Shown in pieces: positions 13,193 to 19,782 of a stretch of 20,270 bases of DNA (the first letter of the stretch is position 1; each line of letters begins with the position of its first letter). The stretch is from the IMG/VR virus record IMGVR_UViG_3300042401_000109, positions 1 to 20,270 of that record, one strand, 5' to 3'. This DNA comes from a virus. A program made the position numbers and the translations under genes. The notes below the pieces were generated by a model, which was not told the origin of the DNA, searched no databases, and worked only from the letters and a program-made list of their open reading frames with translations.

Positions 13193-14834
13193 TTGTTGGA
13201 CTTACTTTAAGTTCAGCGCCCATGATTGCAATCTTAATTGGATCAGTTGCTGACACTTCGTACACGCGATCACGCAATTTTAAAGTCATACCTAATCTGC
13301 GCCAAATAACACGGCGACCCCATTGACCAACCAAGCCCATTGACCGCCAGTGGCTATTGCTCCAAGTGTGGCCGCCGTCATCTGACCAGCGCAACATAAC
13401 TTGCGGGTCAATTGCGGTTGCAGTAAGTAACCCTTTTTCCACAAGAATTTTGCCACCTACAATTGAGGGCGCGCCATTGTAAAACATCAAGCCACCATCT
13501 TGTTGAATAATACGGTCGCCGCTTTCAGTCAGCAATGAATCAGGGCCGGGTAATTCCCAAGCAAGAAAATCACCGCTTTCGGTAAGCAAATCTTCATTTG
13601 GCTCGGAAATATCAATTAGTATTATTGTTGTAGTTACGTCGGTGTTAATTGCGCCTGTTTCTGCGTCAAGTTGAAGTGAATGCTGGGCGGTACGTTTTAA
13701 ATCGTTTGTGCCCGTAGGCAACGCTCGCCATGACCGCAACCATTTTTGAGGTTGCCCATTATCCGAAAACACATCTAAGTCAAAAGCATAAATGTTACCA
13801 AGTTCATGGTCGCCTACAACAACTTCATTGCTAAACGACATTTGGCAATTTGAACGGTGGCGGGTAAACGAACCATTTATAAATGCAGCCCGTTCATGCC
13901 ACAAATTTGTTGCCACATCAAACACCCATGTAGTGTTTGCCGATGGAAAAATTAACACATAAAATGAATGGCCGTCTTGTTGGTATGTATATGCAATCGC
14001 ATCCGACATGTTGGAGTATTGCTGAAGTTGCCATTCAATGGCGTGGGTAGATATGCGCTGGGCTGTGTAGCCATTGGCGCGGTAAACAATACCACGGCCA
14101 CGGGCATCAGCGCCTAGCCAAAAAATACCGTTATCTAGTTTGGCAACCGAAAACGCTGCAATACAGCCAACTTCGTTAAACGCGCCTTGAACGGGGCTTA
14201 GTGGAAAATCAGCAGCGCCAGAGTCATACCAAACTTCAACAGAGTTGGTTCCAAATAGCCATGCTTCACGATGGTCAATTAAAATTGCCACTAAACCATC
14301 AGGAGAACCTTCAGCGCTGGCAAAATCAAGAGGGTTAATGGATGTGCCGTCTAGCAAACTGGTGATCCACAAACGCTGACTATTGGGTTCGTTAAACACA
14401 AAATAGCCATCTAAATAACCCACGGTAACTGCGCCGGGGAAATCTGGATCATCAATTTGTTTAAACTGAAGCGTTACGCTGTTGTAAATAAAACTTGGGC
14501 CATTGCAAGCAATAAACAATTGTGTGCCGTTGTCAGCCATGCTGACAGAGCCAGAAGACCCAGCTACTGTGCCAATAGGAAACGTGTTCCAAAGGGTGTC
14601 AATTCTATAAAGCACTTCGCCCGATACGGCGTACCCATACCCACCAAATTGCCACAACCCACGAATTGGGCCGTCGCCCATATTGGCAAGAAATTTTAAG
14701 CCAGGCGCGCGGTTTAGAAACGCTGGTTCTTTTCCACCTTCGGGAACAACTTCGGGGAAAAGATTGACCATGCGGGCATCGGCAGCATTTACCGATCGTG
14801 CAACATAAGCGCCGCCCAAAATCGGTGTTTTCAT
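13185..14834 (-). CDS. P22 gp10-like tail accessory factor (packaged DNA stabilisation)
   Basis: This 549-aa protein starts KTPILGGAYVARSVNAADAR and continues MVNLFPEVVPEGGKEPAFLN, RAPGL. The pattern 'R..NA...R..NL.PE....G..P..L...PGL' is the signature start of the P22 gp10 stabilisation family. Further hallmarks are beta-propeller-like repeats such as VSGEVLYRID, VGYLDGYFVF and WLFGTNSVEVWYDSG. It closes the portal channel between the gp4 ring and the tail needle or spike. At 549 aa it is longer than P22 gp10 (472 aa). The extra part includes two LLTESGD units. It directly follows the gp4-like gene (one-base overlap TGATG), the P22 order. Confidence 0.88.
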   Translation of the reverse strand: MKTPILGGAYVARSVNAADARMVNLFPEVVPEGGKEPAFLNRAPGLKFLANMGDGPIRGLWQFGGYGYAVSGEVLYRIDTLWNTFPIGTVAGSSGSVSMADNGTQLFIACNGPSFIYNSVTLQFKQIDDPDFPGAVTVGYLDGYFVFNEPNSQRLWITSLLDGTSINPLDFASAEGSPDGLVAILIDHREAWLFGTNSVEVWYDSGAADFPLSPVQGAFNEVGCIAAFSVAKLDNGIFWLGADARGRGIVYRANGYTAQRISTHAIEWQLQQYSNMSDAIAYTYQQDGHSFYVLIFPSANTTWVFDVATNLWHERAAFINGSFTRHRSNCQMSFSNEVVVGDHELGNIYAFDLDVFSDNGQPQKWLRSWRALPTGTNDLKRTAQHSLQLDAETGAINTDVTTTIILIDISEPNEDLLTESGDFLAWELPGPDSLLTESGDRIIQQDGGLMFYNGAPSIVGGKILVEKGLLTATAIDPQVMLRWSDDGGHTWSNSHWRSMGLVGQWGRRVIWRRLGMTLKLRDRVYEVSATDPIKIAIMGAELKVSPTNG

Positions 14835-15550
14835 CAGTAGTTACCGGCGTAAATGTTGAAACGCTGACGTGTTGCCACAATTGCATACGGCAACGACATC
14901 ACATCGTCTGGGTTATTGATGCGCTTAAGATTGCGCTTGCTAGTCATAGCAATGCGTTGCACTTGCGGGCTTGGCTCAACACCAAACTCAGGCGCAATTT
15001 CCATTGCCAAGTTGTAAGTAAATGCCCGCAAATAGCCTGGTGGAAACAACATTTGCGTTGCCAACGTAGCGGGTTGGTTTAATTTTTCAACCGAAATAAA
15101 ATGCCATTCCAAATCCCGTGTGGGCTTTGGATACACCGTCATGGTGAAATTAGGATAGGTGTTATTGACAAAAATAACTTGCGGGTATGTGGACGTTACG
15201 GTTTTAACCGCAATGCCGTCATACTGCTGTTGATTGATAAACTTGATGCCAAACGACACGTTTGTGCCAGGATCACGGTAATACGTTGCATCATCTAGCA
15301 ACACTGGGCGCAAGCCCACAAAGTTACCAGTTGGGCCAAGAGTGCGGGTAATCTCACCGGCAGGCCAAGTAAAGATTTGATCTTGTGTGGCAAACACCGA
15401 AAGTCGCTCGGTATTCCATGAGTCAATCATCTGATCAAGCGCGGTCAGCGCGTCATTTGACATGTCTGCCGAAGGTGTCTCACCTTCAGCCAGTACACCT
15501 AGCAAGCGCAATGCTCGGTTGATTTGTTCGCCAGCGGTGTACGTTGCCAT
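14834..15550 (-). CDS. P22 gp4-like head-to-tail adaptor
   Basis: The product begins TYTAGEQINRALRLLGVLAE and continues GETPSADMSNDALTALDQMI, DSWNTERLSVF. This is the typical helical start of P22 tail accessory factor gp4 family proteins. It later has FPPGYLRAFTYNLAMEIAPE and the helical KRNLKRINN end. It forms the dodecameric ring that binds the portal after DNA packaging. It has 238 aa, against 166 in P22 gp4; most environmental relatives are longer. It is upstream of and coupled to the gp10-like gene. Any muramidase activity, reported for P22 gp4, cannot be judged from this sequence. Confidence 0.88.
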   Translation of the reverse strand: MATYTAGEQINRALRLLGVLAEGETPSADMSNDALTALDQMIDSWNTERLSVFATQDQIFTWPAGEITRTLGPTGNFVGLRPVLLDDATYYRDPGTNVSFGIKFINQQQYDGIAVKTVTSTYPQVIFVNNTYPNFTMTVYPKPTRDLEWHFISVEKLNQPATLATQMLFPPGYLRAFTYNLAMEIAPEFGVEPSPQVQRIAMTSKRNLKRINNPDDVMSLPYAIVATRQRFNIYAGNY

Positions 15551-15552
15551 TC

Positions 15553-15765
15553 TCAGACTCCTTCGGTTGCACCCTCGACAACTTGAGTTCGACGGGTAGA
15601 TTTGCGTTTTGTCCCCAATACGTTTACGGGGGCCGCATCTTCGGAGTCCGAAGGCGTGTCTACATTGTAGCGTGTCCAGCCATTTTTTTCATCTGCTTCG
15701 GCTTCAAGTTCCATTGTGGCAACTTTACAACCATGAACTGGGTGGCTAAGATAAATCGTTGGCAT
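15553..15765 (-). CDS. Conserved small protein, 70 aa, head-tail region
   Basis: The product begins MPTIYLSHPVHGCKVATMEL and then EAEADEKNGWTRYNVDT, with a Lys/Arg-rich end (TKRKSTRRTQ). The MPTIYLxHPxHGxKVAxxExEAxxDEKNGW pattern recurs beside gp4 genes in phages, from memory, and is of unknown function. It could be a small head-completion or virion component. Its ATG lies 20 bases inside the previous gene, and its TGA is two bases before the ATG of the gp4-like gene. Confidence 0.75.
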   Translation of the reverse strand: MPTIYLSHPVHGCKVATMELEAEADEKNGWTRYNVDTPSDSEDAAPVNVLGTKRKSTRRTQVVEGATEGV

Positions 15766-15910
15766 TGATGTTTTCCTGCTGTTTTAGCTGTTCAAGCCAA
15801 TATCCGCAATCTTGTAACGCACCAAGCGTTGCATCCAAATCTGAACGCAAACGCTCGGCTTGTTTTTGCAGACTTTGCACTCGATCCATTATTACTTCAC
15901 GAGTGATCAT
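15746..15910 (-). CDS. Small coiled-coil protein, 54 aa
   Basis: ATG 15910 begins two bases after the stop of the upstream virion gene, and the frame runs to TAG at 15748-15746. The product has MDRVQSLQKQAERLRSDLDA then TLGALQDCGYWLEQLKQQEN. It is a short heptad-like helix and a second GAxQDCxYWLxQL segment that recurs in phage small proteins near coat genes, from memory. A second in-frame ATG lies at residue 8. The preceding bases TTAAAG give only a weak ribosome site, so coupling to the upstream gene is likely. Function unknown. Confidence 0.7.
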   Translation of the reverse strand: MITREVIMDRVQSLQKQAERLRSDLDATLGALQDCGYWLEQLKQQENINANDLS

Positions 15911-15912
15911 CT

Positions 15913-16512
15913 TTAAGCAGCAATAGCAACCGTAGAGTACAACGGCAAGTAACGAATGCCGTCAGGCGTAACTACTTTAATTGCTTGAACTGGTCGCGCT
16001 GTTGAGCCTGTTGTTGTGTCTTGAAGGAACTTACCCGAACCTTTAGCCACGCCAGCCAGATTAAACAAAGTACCGTTTGTATCAAATGTTGCTTTATCAG
16101 CGCCATAGGTACTTAAGTAGAAAAACGATGTGTTCGTGCCGGTCGCAGCGCCGCTAGGCATACCGATTTCAGCTTCAAACGCAGCGTAAGTACCTTGTGT
16201 ACAGGCAGCAGACAAAACTACTTCGCCAACAGTACCCGAAGCCAACCCAGTTACACGGCCACTTGCGCCGAATGCTAGGTATCCATATAGACCATTAGCG
16301 TATGCGCCCAACGCAACATTTGCTTCTAAGTCTGACTTGCTTGCCCAACCCACAGCCCCAGCACCCGTGAGAGTGAGGGTAGTTGTAACAGCAGCAGCGT
16401 TGGTGCTACCAGTTGATGTGTCTGTAACATCAACGGTTGAAGCGCCAACCACAGTTATGCTATCAAATTGAGGATCGCTATACGCGACTCCTACGGCTTT
16501 TGTATTTGGCAT
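15913..16512 (-). CDS. Probable minor capsid/decoration-type protein, 199 aa
   Basis: I chose ATG 16512, which has AAAGGA at ideal spacing and gives MPNTKAVGVAYSDPQFDSIT. The in-frame ATG at 16548 lies inside the upstream hairpin and is unlikely. The protein is Thr/Ala/Gly-rich and beta-prone, with TSTGSTNAAAVTTTLTLTGA near residues 35-60 and a middle rich in small residues. No transmembrane or enzymatic motif is present. Proteins of this composition directly downstream of coat genes are usually decoration or head-fibre proteins, so that is the best guess. It has its own leader and hairpin, suggesting independent and high expression. Confidence 0.6.
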   Translation of the reverse strand: MPNTKAVGVAYSDPQFDSITVVGASTVDVTDTSTGSTNAAAVTTTLTLTGAGAVGWASKSDLEANVALGAYANGLYGYLAFGASGRVTGLASGTVGEVVLSAACTQGTYAAFEAEIGMPSGAATGTNTSFFYLSTYGADKATFDTNGTLFNLAGVAKGSGKFLQDTTTGSTARPVQAIKVVTPDGIRYLPLYSTVAIAA

Positions 16513-16515
16513 TAT

Positions 16516-16531
16516 TTTTCCTTTAAAAATG
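16516..16531 (-). repeat. Leader repeat copy 1: CATTTTTAAAGGAAAA
   Basis: The minus-strand sequence directly before ATG 16512 reads CATTTTTAAAGGAAAA. It supplies the Shine-Dalgarno sequence and is almost identical to the leader of the neighbouring 133-aa gene (copy 2). Confidence 0.8.
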
Positions 16532-16550
16532 AGGGCCGAAGCCCCCATTT
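16527..16550 (-). terminator. Hairpin with UUCG loop between two virion genes (terminator or attenuator)
   Basis: On the minus strand AAATGGGGGC-TTCG-GCCCTCATTT forms a 10-base-pair stem (one G-T pair) closed by C and G around a UUCG tetraloop. It is followed at once by T residues (CATTTTTAAAGG). It lies four bases after the stop of the 133-aa gene. The structure fits a Rho-independent terminator, though the T-run is short and overlaps the stem end, so partial read-through or mRNA end protection is also possible. Confidence 0.7.
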
Positions 16551-16554
16551 AGGT

Positions 16555-16956
16555 TTAGGCAATACGGTATGCAGTCCAAGTACCGTCGCCTGTTTTACGA
16601 GCGCGGAACTGGGCAGAAGTATTAACAGCTACCGCAGCAACACCGACAATTGTCCAACCAGTGCCAACAGCCAAAGTGACTGAATCAGAACCGGCTGCGT
16701 CGATATTGATGATAGTAAAGTCAAACGCGGCATTTACTTTAGAAGCACTAGAAATGTCTGCTTCAACCAAAGCTACGGTTGGCAAAGTTAAATTGCCAGC
16801 AGCGCCGTTAAACACAAACAAACCATTTGCTAGTTCAGCAGTCGTCATTGTCGCAGCGGCGGCCACGGCTGTTGGAGCGCCTTGAACAAACAGTTGTGCT
16901 TCGCCGGTATTACCGTCGCCAAGCTGGTAGCCACCAGCACCATTAGGGAGAGCCAT
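16555..16956 (-). CDS. Small beta-rich virion-type protein, 133 aa
   Basis: The product begins MALPNGAGGYQLGDGNTGEA, then LFVQGAPTAVAAAATMTTAE. The rest alternates Val/Thr/Ala-rich beta strands (GNLTLPTVALVEADI, FDFTIINIDAAGSDSVTLAV) and ends DGTWTAYRIA. It has no cysteines, charges are few and no membrane helix is present. Placed immediately after the coat gene, with a strong AAAGGAAAA ribosome site and hairpins at both ends, it looks like a highly expressed decoration or head-fibre protein. This is inference from position and composition; I do not recognise a named family. The MALPNGAGGYQxGDGNxxE start recurs in phage virion proteins in memory. Confidence 0.65.
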   Translation of the reverse strand: MALPNGAGGYQLGDGNTGEAQLFVQGAPTAVAAAATMTTAELANGLFVFNGAAGNLTLPTVALVEADISSASKVNAAFDFTIINIDAAGSDSVTLAVGTGWTIVGVAAVAVNTSAQFRARKTGDGTWTAYRIA

Positions 16957-16960
16957 GATA

Positions 16961-16977
16961 TTTTCCTTTAAAAAATG
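16961..16977 (-). repeat. Leader repeat copy 2: CATTTTTTAAAGGAAAA
   Basis: The minus-strand leader of the 133-aa gene carries CATTTTTTAAAGGAAAA, differing from copy 1 (before ATG 16512) by one extra T. It supplies the ribosome site AAAGGA, eight or nine bases before the start codon. Confidence 0.8.
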
Positions 16978-16985
16978 TTACGAAA

Positions 16986-17008
16986 TGAAGCCCCCGAGGG
17001 GGCATTCA
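16986..17008 (-). terminator. Hairpin just downstream of coat gene (terminator or attenuator)
   Basis: On the minus strand TGAATGCCCC-CTCG-GGGGCTTCA forms a GC-rich stem of about nine base pairs with one bulged T and a CTCG tetraloop. It begins two bases after the coat stop. The T-rich stretch (CATTTTTT) starts about 12 bases further on, so it is an imperfect terminator. It may limit read-through or protect the coat message 3' end. Confidence 0.6.
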
Positions 17009-17010
17009 GA

Positions 17011-18222
17011 TTAGCCCCAGATACGGCAGGCCATTTGTGGACGAATTGTGCTGAAACCGTACAAAACGTCAATACGGCAAGGCAAACGATCGTTGTTGAT
17101 GTCGTACTGGCGAACCACACGCAAGCTGATACCGTTATGAACGGCACGGGCAGCCATGTCAACGCCTTGGGGCAACAACAAGTCAGCGGTCGCAAATGTG
17201 ATCGCATCTTTGTGGTAAACCAAGTTCTGTGCGTATTGAGTGGATGCAGCACCCACAAAAGTTACAACACCACCAGTTGCAGGCAATGCGCTCATAGTAG
17301 CCAAAGCATGGCTGGCAGAGTACATAGGAGCAACGGTCACAGTCCAAGTGCCTGACGAAGCAGTAGCAGTAGTCAAAGCCACAAATTGGAACAAAGAGCC
17401 TGTGGACTCACGGGTCTGTGGGTTAACAGCATTGCAACCGCTGATAGTGAACACGTCACCAGCATTGATTGTGGTTGAAACAGAACCTTGCTCCAACAGA
17501 ATGGTTGCTGAACCTTCGGAAGTAACGCCGGGGGTCTTAACCAATGTAGAAGCAGTAGCGCTGCGTGAACCAGTTGTGTGTTGCTTGATAGACTGAGACA
17601 TGTTGACTTCTTCAAAGCCCAACACGCCCATACCCATCATGCCGTTCTTGAATTGCTTGCTGATAGTGTCTGTTGGGTTAAACAGACCTTTCATGCCTTC
17701 AACCAAGCCAGCGTTAGCAGCAGGGTTTACGGTAGCGTAACGTGGAGACATCACAGCAGCGTTTTCGTTCAGCTTCTGTTGGGCTTGCAACAAGACCAAA
17801 GAAGTGGCGGGGGTTGTGCCAGGTGTACCAACAGTGTTACCAATGGTGCGGTATGCGTTGGCAACGTCAGCATCAATAGAAGATGCCAACTGGCTGATAC
17901 GAGGCTTAAGCACACGTTCAGCAAAGTCGTCCAACTGCATTGTCAATTCAGCAGATGTGAAGTTGACACCAATGTGCTTTTGTGAAGCAACAGTCAATGT
18001 GGTGAACTGTTCGTTGTCGTCTTGCACTTGCAAGGCAGCACCGTCAGTTACCAAAGCGCGGTCGGGTAAGCGAATACGCAGTGTAGAACCGATTTTAGCG
18101 CCTTCAACAGCAAAGCTGTCGTCGTACTGGCGGTTCACGTTACGGGTAATTACAAGGTTGTTCTCAAGAATTTCGAGAGCCTTGCGTGTGATCATGTCGA
18201 TCGTCAGAATACTATTAGACAT
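17011..18222 (-). CDS. P22 gp5-like major coat protein
   Basis: This 403-aa product starts NSILTIDMITRKALEILENN and continues LVITRNVNRQYDDSFAVEGA, KIGSTLRIRLP. This is the conserved N-arm and E-loop region of P22-type coat proteins. DFAERVLKPRISQLASSIDA and the final RVVRQYDINNDRLPCRIDVL, YGFSTIRPQMACRIWG are further family hallmarks. The middle (about 225-320) is Thr/Ser/Ala-rich and beta-prone, likely the inserted I-domain. P22 coat has 430 aa, a similar length. The protein assembles on the scaffold encoded just upstream. AGGA stands seven bases before ATG 18222. It has only 20 bases between it and the scaffold gene, then hairpins downstream. Confidence 0.92.
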   Translation of the reverse strand: MSNSILTIDMITRKALEILENNLVITRNVNRQYDDSFAVEGAKIGSTLRIRLPDRALVTDGAALQVQDDNEQFTTLTVASQKHIGVNFTSAELTMQLDDFAERVLKPRISQLASSIDADVANAYRTIGNTVGTPGTTPATSLVLLQAQQKLNENAAVMSPRYATVNPAANAGLVEGMKGLFNPTDTISKQFKNGMMGMGVLGFEEVNMSQSIKQHTTGSRSATASTLVKTPGVTSEGSATILLEQGSVSTTINAGDVFTISGCNAVNPQTRESTGSLFQFVALTTATASSGTWTVTVAPMYSASHALATMSALPATGGVVTFVGAASTQYAQNLVYHKDAITFATADLLLPQGVDMAARAVHNGISLRVVRQYDINNDRLPCRIDVLYGFSTIRPQMACRIWG

Positions 18223-18242
18223 TTCAAAGTCCTTTCAAAAGA

Positions 18243-19016
18243 TTAACGGTTGCGTTGCGCTTCATACTTACGAATCTGGCGGTTGCGTTCGGCTTCGATC
18301 CAATCCGAGGTAGACATGGTTTTGATTGACCTTGGGTCAGTCGTGTCATGGCTCGGGCTTCCCGAAGACCGCGCAGTCACCGGACTAATAGGTGTTGGCG
18401 CAGAAGTTGTTTTCTTCACCGGAGGATTGTCAGACAATCTGACTTCAATCTTTCCGATTTCCCTTGCCTGCAAAATAGGCGACAAACGGGCAATGCGTTC
18501 AGCCTCCTTGGGGTTTGAACCTAGCCAATAAGCTAGATCAGGCCCAAGATCAGAATACTGAATTGTTTCAGCCATTACGTCGGTGATTCGCAGCTTGGGG
18601 TTGTACACGACATCTTCAAAATCGTCGTATTTATCCCGAGCCTTTTCTTCACGTTCGCTGTAAGCCTCTACAATTTCAGCTTGTTCCTTTTGGCGATCCC
18701 GTTGAGCAAGCAATTCTTCGGCTTTTCTGAGGGCCAGTGCTTCCGCATAGGCATCAGTGCTTTCAAAATTGTCAATCGACGGCATTTCCTTGGGAGCAAC
18801 TGGCACGGTTTGCCGTGCGGCTTGTTCACGTTCCCACTTGCGCTGTTCTCTTGCGAGGCGCTTGCCAATAGCAGCGTCAAGTTCCTCTTGCGAGAATGTC
18901 TTGGCAGGCTGGTTCTCAGCTACTTCCGGCGAAGATACTGCAACTTCAGGTGTGGCCGTCACATCCTTGGTTGGCGCGGAGTCTACTTCCGCTAGGTTTT
19001 GGACTTCTTCAGTCAT
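18243..19016 (-). CDS. P22 gp8-like scaffolding protein
   Basis: This 257-aa product is acidic at the N terminus (MTEEVQNLAEVDSAPTKDVT). It then has FSQEELDAAIGKRLAREQRK, a charged helical middle (about 95-150) and YNPKLRITDVMAETIQYSDL, GPDLAYWLGSNPKEAERIA. It ends in a basic helix (SDWIEAERNRQIRKYEAQRN), as expected for the coat-binding helix-turn-helix of P22-like scaffolds. It directs coat assembly and leaves the head before DNA packaging. P22 gp8 has 303 aa, so this one is shorter. Position just upstream of coat fits exactly. AAGGA precedes ATG 19016 by eight bases but lies within an inverted repeat, a possible translational control site. Confidence 0.9.
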   Translation of the reverse strand: MTEEVQNLAEVDSAPTKDVTATPEVAVSSPEVAENQPAKTFSQEELDAAIGKRLAREQRKWEREQAARQTVPVAPKEMPSIDNFESTDAYAEALALRKAEELLAQRDRQKEQAEIVEAYSEREEKARDKYDDFEDVVYNPKLRITDVMAETIQYSDLGPDLAYWLGSNPKEAERIARLSPILQAREIGKIEVRLSDNPPVKKTTSAPTPISPVTARSSGSPSHDTTDPRSIKTMSTSDWIEAERNRQIRKYEAQRNR

Positions 19017-19021
19017 TACAT

Positions 19022-19035
19022 GAATCCTTGGATTC
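19022..19035 (-). promoter_or_regulatory. Inverted repeat covering the scaffold Shine-Dalgarno
   Basis: On the minus strand GAATCC-AA-GGATTC is a perfect six-base inverted repeat with two central bases (realistically a five-pair stem with a CAAG loop). AAGGA, the only good ribosome site for the scaffold ATG at 19016, spans its centre and right arm. If the stem forms, the site would be partly hidden. Confidence 0.5.
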
Positions 19036-19036
19036 C

Positions 19037-19053
19037 CCGGTGAACCTCACCGG
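19037..19053 (-). other. Perfect hairpin in the scaffold leader
   Basis: CCGGTGA-GGT-TCACCGG on the minus strand gives a perfect seven-pair stem with a three-base loop, in the 46-base gap between the 159-aa gene and the scaffold gene. No T-run follows, so a simple terminator is unlikely. It stands one base upstream of the inverted repeat that covers the ribosome site. Confidence 0.65.
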
Positions 19054-19062
19054 TAAGGTTGT

Positions 19063-19542
19063 TTATAACATTCGGGTCACTAATCGTTGGCCAGTAGTAA
19101 GGCCAGTACCAAAAGTAATTGTCGTCGTGTTGGTTTCAGTATAGTCGTAATTAAACTCTTTGACGAGTCCATCGACAATAACCATCAAATAACCGCCAAG
19201 GCCGTATTCGGGCACGGTAAACACAGTTTGTCCGGAAGTTGCAACTATCGTAGCAGTTTGAACGCTTGGGCTGCTGTTAATCCCAGCCGCAGTCCAAATC
19301 AAATTATCTAATGAATCTTTAAGCAACCATGTGTAGCGCGAAGGGCCAAGCCATACATTTGCTTCACCGCGTGAATCCAAAATGACGGGGTTTGTGTTTG
19401 TGGTATTTCCAGTGCTATCAGTATATGTGGCCAAAGGAACTGTGGTTCCACTAGCGTATGTGAACAATTTTCCACCGACTAAAGGAACACCCGCAGCGGT
19501 AAAAAACTGTACTTTTGGTGATGGACTTAATGTGGTAGTCAT
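19063..19542 (-). CDS. Stand-alone tailspike/fibre head-binding-like protein, 159 aa
   Basis: The first 85 residues (SPKVQFFTAAGVPLVGGKLF, then TYASGTTVPLATYTDSTGNT, NPVILDSRGEANVWLGPSRY, TWLLKD) form the particle-binding domain pattern seen at the N terminus of many phage tailspikes and fibres. Instead of a receptor-binding enzyme, only about 70 further residues follow (PSVQTATIVATSGQTVFTVP ending TTGQRLVTRML), themselves a beta-structured unit like those in fibre shafts. The gene lies between scaffold and a small gene, away from the other tail genes. It may be a short adaptor to which a separate receptor-binding protein docks, or a remnant after loss of the enzyme domain. Placement and size make function uncertain. 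Confidence 0.7.
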   Translation of the reverse strand: MTTTLSPSPKVQFFTAAGVPLVGGKLFTYASGTTVPLATYTDSTGNTTNTNPVILDSRGEANVWLGPSRYTWLLKDSLDNLIWTAAGINSSPSVQTATIVATSGQTVFTVPEYGLGGYLMVIVDGLVKEFNYDYTETNTTTITFGTGLTTGQRLVTRML

Positions 19543-19557
19543 ACTATTTTTAAACCT

Positions 19558-19782
19558 TTAATCTTTATCAGTCACAATAACTGCAACGTTATCAACCCAA
19601 ATCAACCTACCTTTACAGGCTATGTTCCATTTCTTTTCACCATATTCGTGAGTACACTCGGTAAAAGTTTCGCCAATTATTCTTACATCAGAAGCAAGAT
19701 GTTCAGCCCCATTTTCAAAAATACGCCAGACTAAATTAGATCCATTGTGTTTTGTATTAAATCGGACATGGTATTTATTCAA
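19558..19782 (-). CDS. Small conserved protein, 74 aa
   Basis: The product begins MNKYHVRFNTKHNGSNLVWR and continues IFENGAEHLASDVRIIGETF. After an ECTHEYGEKKWNIACKG segment it ends VDNVAVIVTDKD. The KYHVRFNTKHxxxxLVWRxxExGxEHL...KWNxxCxG pattern is one I associate with small proteins of environmental phages, including cyanophages, with unknown function. It seems a compact beta-rich cytoplasmic protein. Its ATG lies inside the end of the nucleotidyltransferase gene (eight-base overlap), so it is translated with it; the pair may form a functional unit. Confidence 0.75.
   Translation of the reverse strand: MNKYHVRFNTKHNGSNLVWRIFENGAEHLASDVRIIGETFTECTHEYGEKKWNIACKGRLIWVDNVAVIVTDKD

Noticed and set aside
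16513-16548. Start of the 199-aa virion protein at ATG 16548 (12 extra residues)
   Set aside because: That ATG lies in the GC-rich hairpin and lacks a ribosome site, while ATG 16512 has AAAGGA at ideal spacing.
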